From NCBI GenBank assembly GCA_003151275.1, contig PLXC01000022.1, forward strand, positions 1-56,011: DNA of 56,011 bases, in the 5' to 3' direction. Positions 48,253-55,017 of this stretch are shown here, piece after piece. Within the stretch, counting starts at the first letter, position 1, and each line of letters starts with the position of its first letter. Position numbers and translations under genes: made by a program. Under the pieces are notes generated by a model. It saw nothing but the letters and a program-made list of their open reading frames with translations, was not told the DNA's origin and did no database searches. This stretch comes from Candidatus Melainabacteria bacterium (GTDB lineage Bacteria > Cyanobacteriota > Vampirovibrionia > Obscuribacterales > Obscuribacteraceae).

Positions 48253-49185
48253 GTGTTATTCGAAACGGCTAATCTGCTCATAATAGCGGGGTCATCACAG
48301 GCGAGTAATGGGGAATCAAAAATCGCAAAGCCTTCCGTAACCGTAATCATTCCGACCTACAACTGGAGCACAGTGCTCCCTTTCTCGATTGGCAGCGTGC
48401 TCCGTCAAACCTTCACTGATTTCGAGTTGTTGGTTGTCGGTGACGGTTGTACCGACGATTCGCAAGCCGTTGTTGAATCTATCCAAGACGAGCGGGTGCG
48501 ATGGATTAACCTGCAATCAAATTCAGGTCATCAATCACAACCAAATAACGAAGGGCTGAAACAGGCTCGTGGTGAGCTAATCGCTTACCTGGGTCATGAT
48601 GATTTGTGGCTGCCGCATCATTTGAAGTGTCTCACCGCGGCAATTGCGGACGGTTCAGATTTGGCGTATGGCGTGATCGGCACGGTAAACCTTTACGGAA
48701 GTTCCATGGGACTACTTCCCTTTCGGCTCAAGTATGAGCGCGGGTCCTGGGTTCCACCCACTGGCGTCGTGCACAGGCGTGAGATTACTGAAAAAATTGG
48801 CGGTTGGCGGAATTACCGCGAACTAACAGTTGATCCAGAAGTAGAATTGTGGCAGCGGGCCTATGATGCAAATTATGGGATAACACTTGTACCTCGTTTG
48901 AGTGCGATAAAGTTTCCGGCTGCGTACAGGCGCGATGCCTACAAAACAAGGCCCTCCGTCGAACAAGCGCATTGGACGCAGCGAATAATCAACGAACCCG
49001 ATTTTGAAGCAGCTGCACTCATGAACATACTATTGCCAATTCTTGAAGAGAAGAGCCTTTTGCAGTTTTTCTCTCAAACTTGCAAAAGAGTTCTGGGACG
49101 TCTGTGGTCTTCGGCTGCAAATTTTCGACCCAAAGAGAAAGGTGAAATGATCGATGAATTTCGGAAGTTCAAAGGTCTGGGTTAA
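48253..49185 (+). CDS. Glycosyltransferase family 2
   Basis: A 310-residue GT-A enzyme with the family opening VTVIIPTYNWSTVLPFSIGS (about residue 27-46), VVGDGCTDDSQAVVES and the metal-binding LIAYLGHDDLWLPHHLK near residue 110-126. C-terminal helices follow without a clear membrane segment. The GTG start at 48253 is the only reasonable one in frame; it adds about 25 residues before the first strand. It directly follows the GT2 gene at 47245 and likely acts on the same repeat unit. Donor unknown. Confidence 0.88.
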   Translation: MLFETANLLIIAGSSQASNGESKIAKPSVTVIIPTYNWSTVLPFSIGSVLRQTFTDFELLVVGDGCTDDSQAVVESIQDERVRWINLQSNSGHQSQPNNEGLKQARGELIAYLGHDDLWLPHHLKCLTAAIADGSDLAYGVIGTVNLYGSSMGLLPFRLKYERGSWVPPTGVVHRREITEKIGGWRNYRELTVDPEVELWQRAYDANYGITLVPRLSAIKFPAAYRRDAYKTRPSVEQAHWTQRIINEPDFEAAALMNILLPILEEKSLLQFFSQTCKRVLGRLWSSAANFRPKEKGEMIDEFRKFKGLG

Positions 49186-49314
49186 CGCTGCTTGGTGATC
49201 TTTTTGATATTCTAATTTGCTTGGCACTTCATGGATACTCCAACTGATGAGTGCTGTAAAGTTTTCAAAAGATAGTTGATGAAGTGAGTGCTTGATAAAA
49301 GCCGAGGAGAAAAA

Positions 49315-49857
49315 ATGCTAGCCGAGGCTCGGAAGGATGCTCAAATCATTACCAATTCTTGGGACAAGGTTCATGATCTCATCGACGGAGTGTCGATAAC
49401 TGAGGTCCGCCATGTGCCTCGTGATCATGGAGTTATCACTGAGCTGTACCGCCCTGAATGGGATCCGACAGGATTGCCGGTTGTGCAGTCATACCAATCA
49501 CGCCTTTTTGTTGGCGCGATCGGTGCATGGAGCTGCCATGAGCGAAGCATAGATCGCATATTCGTCAACGAGGGGCACGTCAAAGTTGTGCTGTATGACG
49601 GGCGGGAGGATAGCAAAACATACAAGCGCCTGAACGAATTAAACGTTGGCGATGCTCGACCTACTTTTCTTGTCATACCAATTGGCGTTTGGCACGGACT
49701 GCAGAATGTCGGCTCAACCGATGCTCTTGTCTTGAACTTTCCTACCGAAGCCTATAGATATGAGGATCCGGATCATTACCGTCTGCCGTTTGACACACCC
49801 GAAATTCCCTATTCGTGGAGTGTTGGTGGAAATATGATGCGAACGCGCTCAAAATAA
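49315..49857 (+). CDS. Cupin-fold sugar epimerase-like protein (dTDP-4-dehydrorhamnose 3,5-epimerase-like)
   Basis: A 180-residue cupin similar to the RmlC family: GVSITEVRHVPRDHGVITEL near the start, SCHERSIDRIFVNEGHVKVV (His-containing strand) and PTFLVIPIGVWHGLQNVGST, typical of RmlC-like proteins. The family isomerises 4-keto sugar nucleotides or related compounds, but several members lack activity or act on other sugars. ATG at 49315 follows GAGGAG at a 5-base spacing; a GTG at 49288 is a worse start. It is the last gene of the polysaccharide block before the rearranged region. Confidence 0.8.
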   Translation: MLAEARKDAQIITNSWDKVHDLIDGVSITEVRHVPRDHGVITELYRPEWDPTGLPVVQSYQSRLFVGAIGAWSCHERSIDRIFVNEGHVKVVLYDGREDSKTYKRLNELNVGDARPTFLVIPIGVWHGLQNVGSTDALVLNFPTEAYRYEDPDHYRLPFDTPEIPYSWSVGGNMMRTRSK

Positions 49858-49920
49858 TGGGTGCCAGTTGTACCGCTATGCGGATTTGTTCAGGCACCGC
49901 ATATAGTGCCACCTATTCAT

Positions 49921-50095
49921 GGGCTACAACAAGCATGGTCCACATTCGGGTGGTCGACGAAATAAAGGCGCAGGCAACCGAAACACTGGCGGCAATGGGC
50001 TTGTCCGTATCTGAGGCTGTGCGCCTGTTTCTGCTCCGTGTCGTAGCAGATCAAGCACTCCCGTTTGAGATCAAAGTGCCGAACGCAAGAACGCG
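49921..50095 (+). pseudogene. Fragment of a RelB/DinJ-type antitoxin gene
   Basis: About 175 bases are nearly identical to the antitoxin gene at 53780-54058, from the second codon (TTSMVHIRV) to KVPNARTR. One change gives VVDE in place of VDDE. The copy lacks the promoter, operator, ribosome binding site and the C-terminal toxin-binding part present in the intact gene, and runs into an unrelated toxin fragment. A longer frame from 49815 can be drawn through it but only as a chance fusion. It is a remnant. Confidence 0.8.
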
Positions 50096-50212
50096 ATCGA
50101 GGACGTTCGATCGAAGAAATTCCCACCCGATCTCGAAAGCCGCTTGTTCCGTAAAATCCAGATGATCGACGATGCGATGACGGATCAGGATTTACGGGTG
50201 CCCGACCGCTGA
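50096..50212 (+). pseudogene. Fragment of a HigB/RelE-type toxin gene
   Basis: A 38-codon piece reads IEDVRSKKFPPDLESRLFRK then IQMIDDAMTDQDLRVPDR and stops. This matches the middle of HigB toxins, in which FP-x-D, a helix and DLRVPP occur in that order, and ends where the catalytic part should follow. It begins exactly where the antitoxin fragment ends. The remaining stretch to 50463 has small minus-strand pieces that look like further antitoxin ends (GKQVTITVEDRDVA, stop at 50316, overlapping an ATG at 50326) but nothing complete. Confidence 0.65.
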
Positions 50213-50463
50213 CAGCTTCCTTGTGATAAGCGCATAAAATAGTTCCGCTCATTTTCGATCTTGCTTTTCCGCTGATGTCCAAGCGGGATTATTCCGACAG
50301 TCGATGTCGTTCGCCTTACGCCACATCGCGATCCTCAACCGTGATCGTGACCTGCTTCCCTAACTTGCCAGCCACTGTACTAGTATGTCTATTGTGAAAT
50401 CCTCTAGCCTCCCGGTGTACATCGCCGATACACGTCACCTCGCTGGGAGTGACCGGCCCGCTG

Positions 50464-50955
50464 CTACGATTTCTTGGGCGCTGTTCGAAACGCCGGTGCT
50501 TCTACTTCCTTGAAAAGCCCGTTTAAATCGAATGGGTCTGACTTATCGAAGAACGGGCAATCGGCGAAGCTCGCGCCAGTAACCGGTTTGCAGATACCTG
50601 TCTCAAGGTCAACCATGTCGCAGTCCGGGCATCTCAAGGAAATGTGCTCGTGCTGTTCACCGCTGACCTTGTATTTGAGGTGCTTGTCCGTGAGAGATCC
50701 AAGGGTGCATTCAGAGACTCCAGTGGCTTTCTTCGAGCCCAGGCGCCGATAAAATTCTTCTAGCGAGTCAAACTTGCACTTTCTGAAAATGGATAGGCCA
50801 TTCTCGGGTAGACTGGTCAAACGGTAAGTTGTTCGCCGCAAGAAGTCGTCTTCATCCTGATGGAGTCGAGCGAATTCTCCCTTCATTTGGGAAGGAAACC
50901 TTAGCAGTCCACGCATGACTGTCTCACCGCTTTTCGGCTGATCGTCCTGCGACAT
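50464..50955 (-). CDS. Conserved-looking hypothetical protein
   Basis: A 163-residue protein, ATG at 50955, with a basic helical first half (MRGLLRFPSQMKGEFARLHQ and DFLRRTTYRL) and a Cys-containing second half (ISLRCPDCDMVDLETGIC and FADCPFFDK). The CPDC with later Cys residues suggests a small metal-binding or disulfide unit. No known family is recognised. It shares an operon with the gene at 50968 (12 bases apart). Its setting between toxin-antitoxin debris and duplicated genes suggests mobile or strain-specific DNA. Confidence 0.6.
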   Translation of the reverse strand: MSQDDQPKSGETVMRGLLRFPSQMKGEFARLHQDEDDFLRRTTYRLTSLPENGLSIFRKCKFDSLEEFYRRLGSKKATGVSECTLGSLTDKHLKYKVSGEQHEHISLRCPDCDMVDLETGICKPVTGASFADCPFFDKSDPFDLNGLFKEVEAPAFRTAPKKS

Positions 50956-50967
50956 CTGCGTCTGATT

Positions 50968-51342
50968 CTAGGCTGGCACAGCGGTAAGGTACGTGCTGAA
51001 ACTAGGTTCGTCCACCAGGACCTTATTGCGAAAGAACTGAACCGAGCCATCTGGTTTGACATACGCCCGGAATTTGTCGCCAGTATTGTCCCATCTCAAG
51101 GAAATTTCGCCGTTTACCGTCAGCCCCATTTTTGGCGCATGTGCGTGCCGGAACGTTTGCAGCACTTGAACAGCCGAGACAAACCCTTGCTGTGTGGGAA
51201 GAACATCCCCTTCGTCAGCATATTCCCTGGCTTCCTTGCACAATGTTTCAAGATGGCGAATTCCTTCGTCAAGCCATTCTTTTCTTGGTTGTGGTTTTTG
51301 GGCTAGCATAAAGTGTGCTCGATTTATCCTTAATAGTCCCAT
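50968..51342 (-). CDS. Hypothetical protein
   Basis: A 124-residue soluble protein from ATG 51342, with GGGG about five bases upstream. The first half is helical (KEWLDEGIRHLETLCKEARE) and the second forms short strands (GLTVNGEISLRWDNTGDKFR, YVKPDGSVQFFRNK), in the manner of small beta-hairpin domains. It is not recognised. It precedes the Cys-containing hypothetical gene by 12 bases on the same strand, and the two are probably made together. Confidence 0.6.
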   Translation of the reverse strand: MGLLRINRAHFMLAQKPQPRKEWLDEGIRHLETLCKEAREYADEGDVLPTQQGFVSAVQVLQTFRHAHAPKMGLTVNGEISLRWDNTGDKFRAYVKPDGSVQFFRNKVLVDEPSFSTYLTAVPA

Positions 51343-51540
51343 ATTACCCCAATATGACTAGGATTAATACTTAAAAGTGCCTACTGGTGGGGAGATTCCC
51401 ACATTTCGTTGGAGCACACTCCCGCCATTTCGCTTGATTAGTGCGGATTCTGTCAACTCTGGCAGGAAGTTTTGCAGATGGTGGAAGCGCTTGATGATAA
51501 GTACGGAAGACTGTTTATACCAACGGAAGGAAGATAGGCA

Positions 51541-51825
51541 ATGAAATTTTACTGTCTAGGACCGCAAGCCACAGGTGATCTTGGAGCTAATTCAGTCACT
51601 GGCGATTTGAGAGAAAGACCGCCAAAGGTTTATAAGTTCCACTTGCAATTGGAACGTTGGCCAAAGGATGACCTGATTGATGGCTTTGCCACATATGCTT
51701 GCACAAGCCGTTTAGCCAAGTCCTTGCTTGATAACAGCCTGACAGTTTTTGAGCTAGACGAAGTTGAAATAACGTTTGATCACTATTTGAACCTCTACCC
51801 TGCCTCTGCTTTATGCTTACTGTGA
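51541..51825 (+). CDS. Small protein resembling the start of an immunity-type family, probably truncated
   Basis: A 94-residue protein starting at ATG 51541 after GGAAGG and beginning MKFYCLGPQATGDLGANS. It continues with RPPKVYKFHLQLERWPKDDL and LDEVEITFDHYLN. The layout (a 'GP...G' start, RPPxV, WPxDDL and a late F-xx-V strand) resembles N-terminal portions of immunity-type or DUF1629-like proteins that are normally about twice as long, so this may be a truncated gene; that likeness is from memory and not firm. The next gene starts 37 bases later. Confidence 0.5.
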   Translation: MKFYCLGPQATGDLGANSVTGDLRERPPKVYKFHLQLERWPKDDLIDGFATYACTSRLAKSLLDNSLTVFELDEVEITFDHYLNLYPASALCLL

Positions 51826-51862
51826 TTCGTTGCCGTTCGCGTTGATTAGTTTGAGGTAAGCT

Positions 51863-53395
51863 TTGCCGTCCGCAGCCGCTATAGCTCAATCTTCTCTGGT
51901 TTTGGGCACGATCATCGTTCACGTTACTGGTTTTGGAATGCTGCTAACCAGAGCTGCGCAGTTTGAAGAAAACGACCGTTCTACGATCATTGCCACTATA
52001 GGTGGTGCTGGATTAACTGCTCTTGGTTTTTACCTCTGGTTTTTGGGTTACTGTTCTGCTTGGAATGGCATAACTTGGTGCATTTCATCATTTGTGTTCT
52101 TTCTCTTATCGATTCGACTGTTAGCGTCACACCCATGGGCTGCTATCTCAACTTTGTTCGGGTGGGGATGGCGCAAGAACAGCAAGCTGGATCTTGTTTT
52201 CATTACATTTGCTCTGGCAACTTTTTGCGTCAGTCTTGTTTCATGCCTTAGACCAACTGTCATGGGCGACGAGAGTGATTACCACTGGCCTGCGCCTTTG
52301 CTCTGGGCGTCCGTTCATCATTGGAGTTCATCACCATACCGCTTTATGAACGGACCCGCCTTGATAGAGCTTTTATACATTCCGGGCGCCTTGTTCAATA
52401 ACTTGACCGCCGCTCATGCTACGCATTTTCTTACTTGGCTGGTGTTAATTGCTTCTTGCTGTGCGCTCGGGCGGTTGCTTAAATCAGCTGCTCTCCCTGT
52501 GCTTGTAGCAGTGATAGCATGTCCTGTGATCACCGTCCAATCATCCACAGCTATGAATGATCTGGGCACCACCGCTCTAGTCGTTTCGTCAATAGCAATA
52601 TTGTTTGCTCGTAGTTGCAAAACAAACCTTAAGCAAATTGTCCTTTCGTCGTTTGTGTTGTGTGGAGCACTCTCTTCCAAACAACCGTTTGCTTTGGCCG
52701 TTGTGCCGTTAATGTTGGCATATCTTGTTTTTGGTTTCGAAAACCATACAGCCAAGGAACGGATACGAAGGGCGGCTGTTTTTCTCATCCCTCTTATCAT
52801 CACTGAAGTTTGTTGGTTGGCTCACACCTATTCGTTAATCGGGAAGCTTGTTGATGTGCCAGTCGATGCTATCTGGTCTCCTGGAAACCACAGCACCGAT
52901 TCCGTTCACTCGTACGGTGGTTCCAATCTAGGCATGGCCAGTCCTCCATCCATCAACAAAGTGCTTGTGCTGATTTTGACTCCTTTTGTTACTTGCATTT
53001 TGGGCAACCAAGAACCATGGGGCAATCGGACTGGCTTCGTGATTCCAATTTTCTTCCCACTCTTTCTAATCGAGTTAAAGCGTTTAGGGAAGGAGCTCAA
53101 GAGTGTAGGATGGTGGTTGGTAGCATTGTCGGGGTCTTACTTCATTGGAGTTGGACTTTTCGTCATTCGAACCAGATACAACATTGTCGTCTGGGCAATT
53201 TGGTCGGCATTAGCTGGAGTCGGGTTTCATTACTTCTATAATTCGCTGGGTGGTAACAAGAAAGGGGCATTGGCGATAGTATTCACGTTATTAGTCGGCG
53301 TTGGTTGCATCGATTCTTGCAGAACTTTGTTAATGTGGGATGCTCATCCCAAACCCAATATAATGCCCAAGGTCTTATGGTTCTTGCACAAGTAA
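51863..53395 (+). CDS. GT-C type membrane glycosyltransferase-like protein (copy A, intact)
   Basis: A 510-residue polytopic membrane protein with about twelve hydrophobic segments. The first outer loop holds VMGDESDYHWPAPLLWASVH (about residue 134-153), where the Asp-Glu pair in an extracellular loop is the hallmark of GT-C enzymes that use polyprenyl-linked sugars. The TTG start at 51863 has GAGG at a suitable distance. The second half of the gene is repeated at 54381-54989 with large deletions, so this is the only intact copy. It is followed by a truncated glycosyltransferase copy. A role in adding a sugar at the outer face of the membrane is inferred. Confidence 0.75.
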   Translation: MPSAAAIAQSSLVLGTIIVHVTGFGMLLTRAAQFEENDRSTIIATIGGAGLTALGFYLWFLGYCSAWNGITWCISSFVFFLLSIRLLASHPWAAISTLFGWGWRKNSKLDLVFITFALATFCVSLVSCLRPTVMGDESDYHWPAPLLWASVHHWSSSPYRFMNGPALIELLYIPGALFNNLTAAHATHFLTWLVLIASCCALGRLLKSAALPVLVAVIACPVITVQSSTAMNDLGTTALVVSSIAILFARSCKTNLKQIVLSSFVLCGALSSKQPFALAVVPLMLAYLVFGFENHTAKERIRRAAVFLIPLIITEVCWLAHTYSLIGKLVDVPVDAIWSPGNHSTDSVHSYGGSNLGMASPPSINKVLVLILTPFVTCILGNQEPWGNRTGFVIPIFFPLFLIELKRLGKELKSVGWWLVALSGSYFIGVGLFVIRTRYNIVVWAIWSALAGVGFHYFYNSLGGNKKGALAIVFTLLVGVGCIDSCRTLLMWDAHPKPNIMPKVLWFLHK

Positions 53396-53424
53396 CTTGT
53401 AGTTGTGATTGGCTTCTGAATACA

Positions 53425-53662
53425 AGATGAAAATTCGTCTTTGATGCTTGCGTTACACCCAGCGAGGCGTTGAAAAGCAGTTTGCAGCAGGATTTTATTA
53501 ATCCGATAAAAGTTATCTGGAATGCCGTGCCGGTTACCGCCCCGCGTCCACTGCTTGTCTCACCGCCTGTGGTGGCTTATGCCGGAAGAATGGTTCAAGT
53601 AAAAGGTGTAGATATACTAGTTCGAGCATTTAAGAAAGCTTTGGAGCGGGTTCCAAATGTAG
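53425..53662 (+). pseudogene. Internal fragment of a family 4 glycosyltransferase (copy A)
   Basis: This stretch matches 55508-55746 of the intact gene in copy B: ACVTPSEALKSSLQQDFINP and VVAYAGRMVQVKGVDILVRA are recognisable. The first 490 bases of the gene are missing. The join lies where the start-codon sequence ATGAAAATTC meets the internal ATGGAAATTC, so a deletion between short direct repeats explains it. The 3' end is cut at about 53662 by unrelated sequence leading to the toxin-antitoxin locus. A frame starting at 53470 exists but lacks both ends of the enzyme. The gene-free stretch 53396-53779 holds only this fragment and the promoter/operator. Confidence 0.85.
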
Positions 53663-53727
53663 GATGACCAGCACGCGCCGAATCATCAAAGTTTTTACCA
53701 AGCGCTCATTGCGCTCATTCGATCTAC

Positions 53728-53756
53728 TTGCTTTTGTATCTCACGTGAGATACAAT
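53728..53756 (+). promoter_or_regulatory. Promoter with palindromic operator of the antitoxin gene
   Basis: TTGCTT (53728-53733) and TACAAT (53751-53756) are 17 bases apart. The spacer and -10 are covered by a perfect 20-base palindrome at 53735-53754 (TGTATCTCAC followed by its inverted copy). This is the usual design for self-repression of relB/dinJ-type operons by the antitoxin. Confidence 0.75.
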
Positions 53757-53779
53757 CATTGTGTTTACGGGAGGCTGTT

Positions 53780-54058
53780 ATGGCTACAACAAGCATGGTC
53801 CACATTCGGGTGGACGACGAAATAAAGGCACAGGCAACCGAAACACTGGCGGCAATGGGCTTATCCGTATCTGAGGCTGTGCGCCTGTTTCTGCTCCGTG
53901 TCGTAGCAGATCAGGCACTCCCGTTTGAGATCAAAGTGCCGAACGCAAGAACGCGAGAGGCAATGGCTGAAGCTGACGAAATCGTGCGCACCCATCGCGC
54001 TCGCTTTGCAACTGCGGACGAACTGTTTGCCAATCTTGAAAAAGACAGCAGCAAGTAA
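53780..54058 (+). CDS. RelB/DinJ-family antitoxin
   Basis: A 92-residue antitoxin with a ribbon-helix-helix start (SMVHIRVDDEIKAQATETLA and MGLSVSEAVRLFLLRVVADQ, residues about 5-45), followed by the conserved LPFEIKVPNA and a helical, charged C-terminus (AMAEADEIVRTHRARFATAD) that would wrap the toxin. The N-terminal part binds the operator at 53735-53754. GGGAGG with a 5-base spacing precedes the ATG. The partner toxin gene that follows carries a frameshift, so the antitoxin may now act alone or protect against a related toxin elsewhere. A partial copy lies at 49921. Confidence 0.92.
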   Translation: MATTSMVHIRVDDEIKAQATETLAAMGLSVSEAVRLFLLRVVADQALPFEIKVPNARTREAMAEADEIVRTHRARFATADELFANLEKDSSK

Positions 54059-54068
54059 GCGGGCCGCG

Positions 54069-54340
54069 TTGCCCCGAGTTGCCGACTACACCAAGTCCTT
54101 TTTGAAGGATTGGGAACGGCTGTCGCGCTCTGGCCGGTACGACATGAACCAACTCAAAGAGGCAATGCTGTTGCTGATTGCCAATGACGGTCCGCTCGGT
54201 GCTGAATGGCTGGATCATCCGCTGACAGGGAATGCCATATCGGCGGGGATTTCCTTCTCGCATACAGGCTTGATGACAAAGGCAAAGCCGAGCTTATTGT
54301 CTTTGTCGCCGCTGGCACACATGCTGAACTCTTTGAATAA
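54069..54340 (+). pseudogene. YafQ-family toxin gene with frameshift
   Basis: Translation from TTG at 54069 (or TTG 54036) gives ADYTKSFLKDWERLSRSGRY and LLLIANDGPLGAEWLDHPLT, the start of a YafQ/RelE-type mRNA interferase. After the GGG at 54228-54230 the reading frame must shift by one missing base, whereupon ECHIGGDFLLAYRLDDKGKA and FVAAGTHAELFE follow to TAA at 54338-54340. Those later blocks contain the catalytic Asp and His of YafQ. Without the shift the protein continues into nonsense and has no active site. A sequencing error in a G run is the main alternative explanation. Confidence 0.8.
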
Positions 54341-54380
54341 TTTATTGAACATTGAGCTTCTATACGCAATATATCGAGCA

Positions 54381-54989
54381 CATCACCATACCGCTTTATG
54401 AACGGACCCGCATTGATAGAGCTTTTATACATTCCGGGCGCCTTGTTCAATAACTTGACAGCCGCTCATGCTATGCATTTTCTTACTTGGCTGGTGTTAA
54501 TTGCTTCTTGCTGTGCGCTCGGGCGGTTGCTTAAATCAGCGGCTCTCCCTGTGCTTGTAGCAGTGACAGCATGTCCTGTGATCACCGTCCAATCATCCAC
54601 AGCTATGAATGATCTGGGCACTACCGCTCTGGTCGTTTCGTCAATAGCAATATTGTTTTTCCGTTCACTCGTACGGTGGTTCCAATTTAGGCATGGCCAG
54701 TCCTCCGTCCATTAACAAAGTGCTTGTGCTGATTTTGACTCCTTTTGTTACTTGCATTTTGGGCAACCAAGAACCATGGTTCGTGATTCCAATTTTCTTC
54801 CCACTCTTTCTAATCGAGTTAAAGCGTTTAGGGAAGGAGCTCAAGAGTGTAGGATGGTGGTTGGTAGCATTGTCGGGGTCTTACTTCATCGCCATGGGTT
54901 GCATCGATTCTTGCAGAACTTTGTTAATGTGGGATGCTCATCCCAAACCCAATATAATGCCCAAGGTCTTATGGTTCTTGCACAAGTAA
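54381..54989 (+). pseudogene. Degraded copy of the GT-C glycosyltransferase-like gene (copy B)
   Basis: The sequence matches 52329-53397 of the intact gene, missing the first 155 codons and three internal pieces. The first loss (293 bases) shifts the frame, leaving two fragments, one from FMNGPALIELLYIPGALFN to about 54658 and one from MASPPSINKVLVLILTPFVT to the original end at KVLWFLHK. The second loss (15 bases) keeps the frame; the third replaces about 157 bases with 7. The remaining sequence is almost identical to copy A, so decay is recent. Not expected to be functional. Confidence 0.85.
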
Positions 54990-55017
54990 CTCGTAGTTGT
55001 GATTGGCTTCTGAGTAC

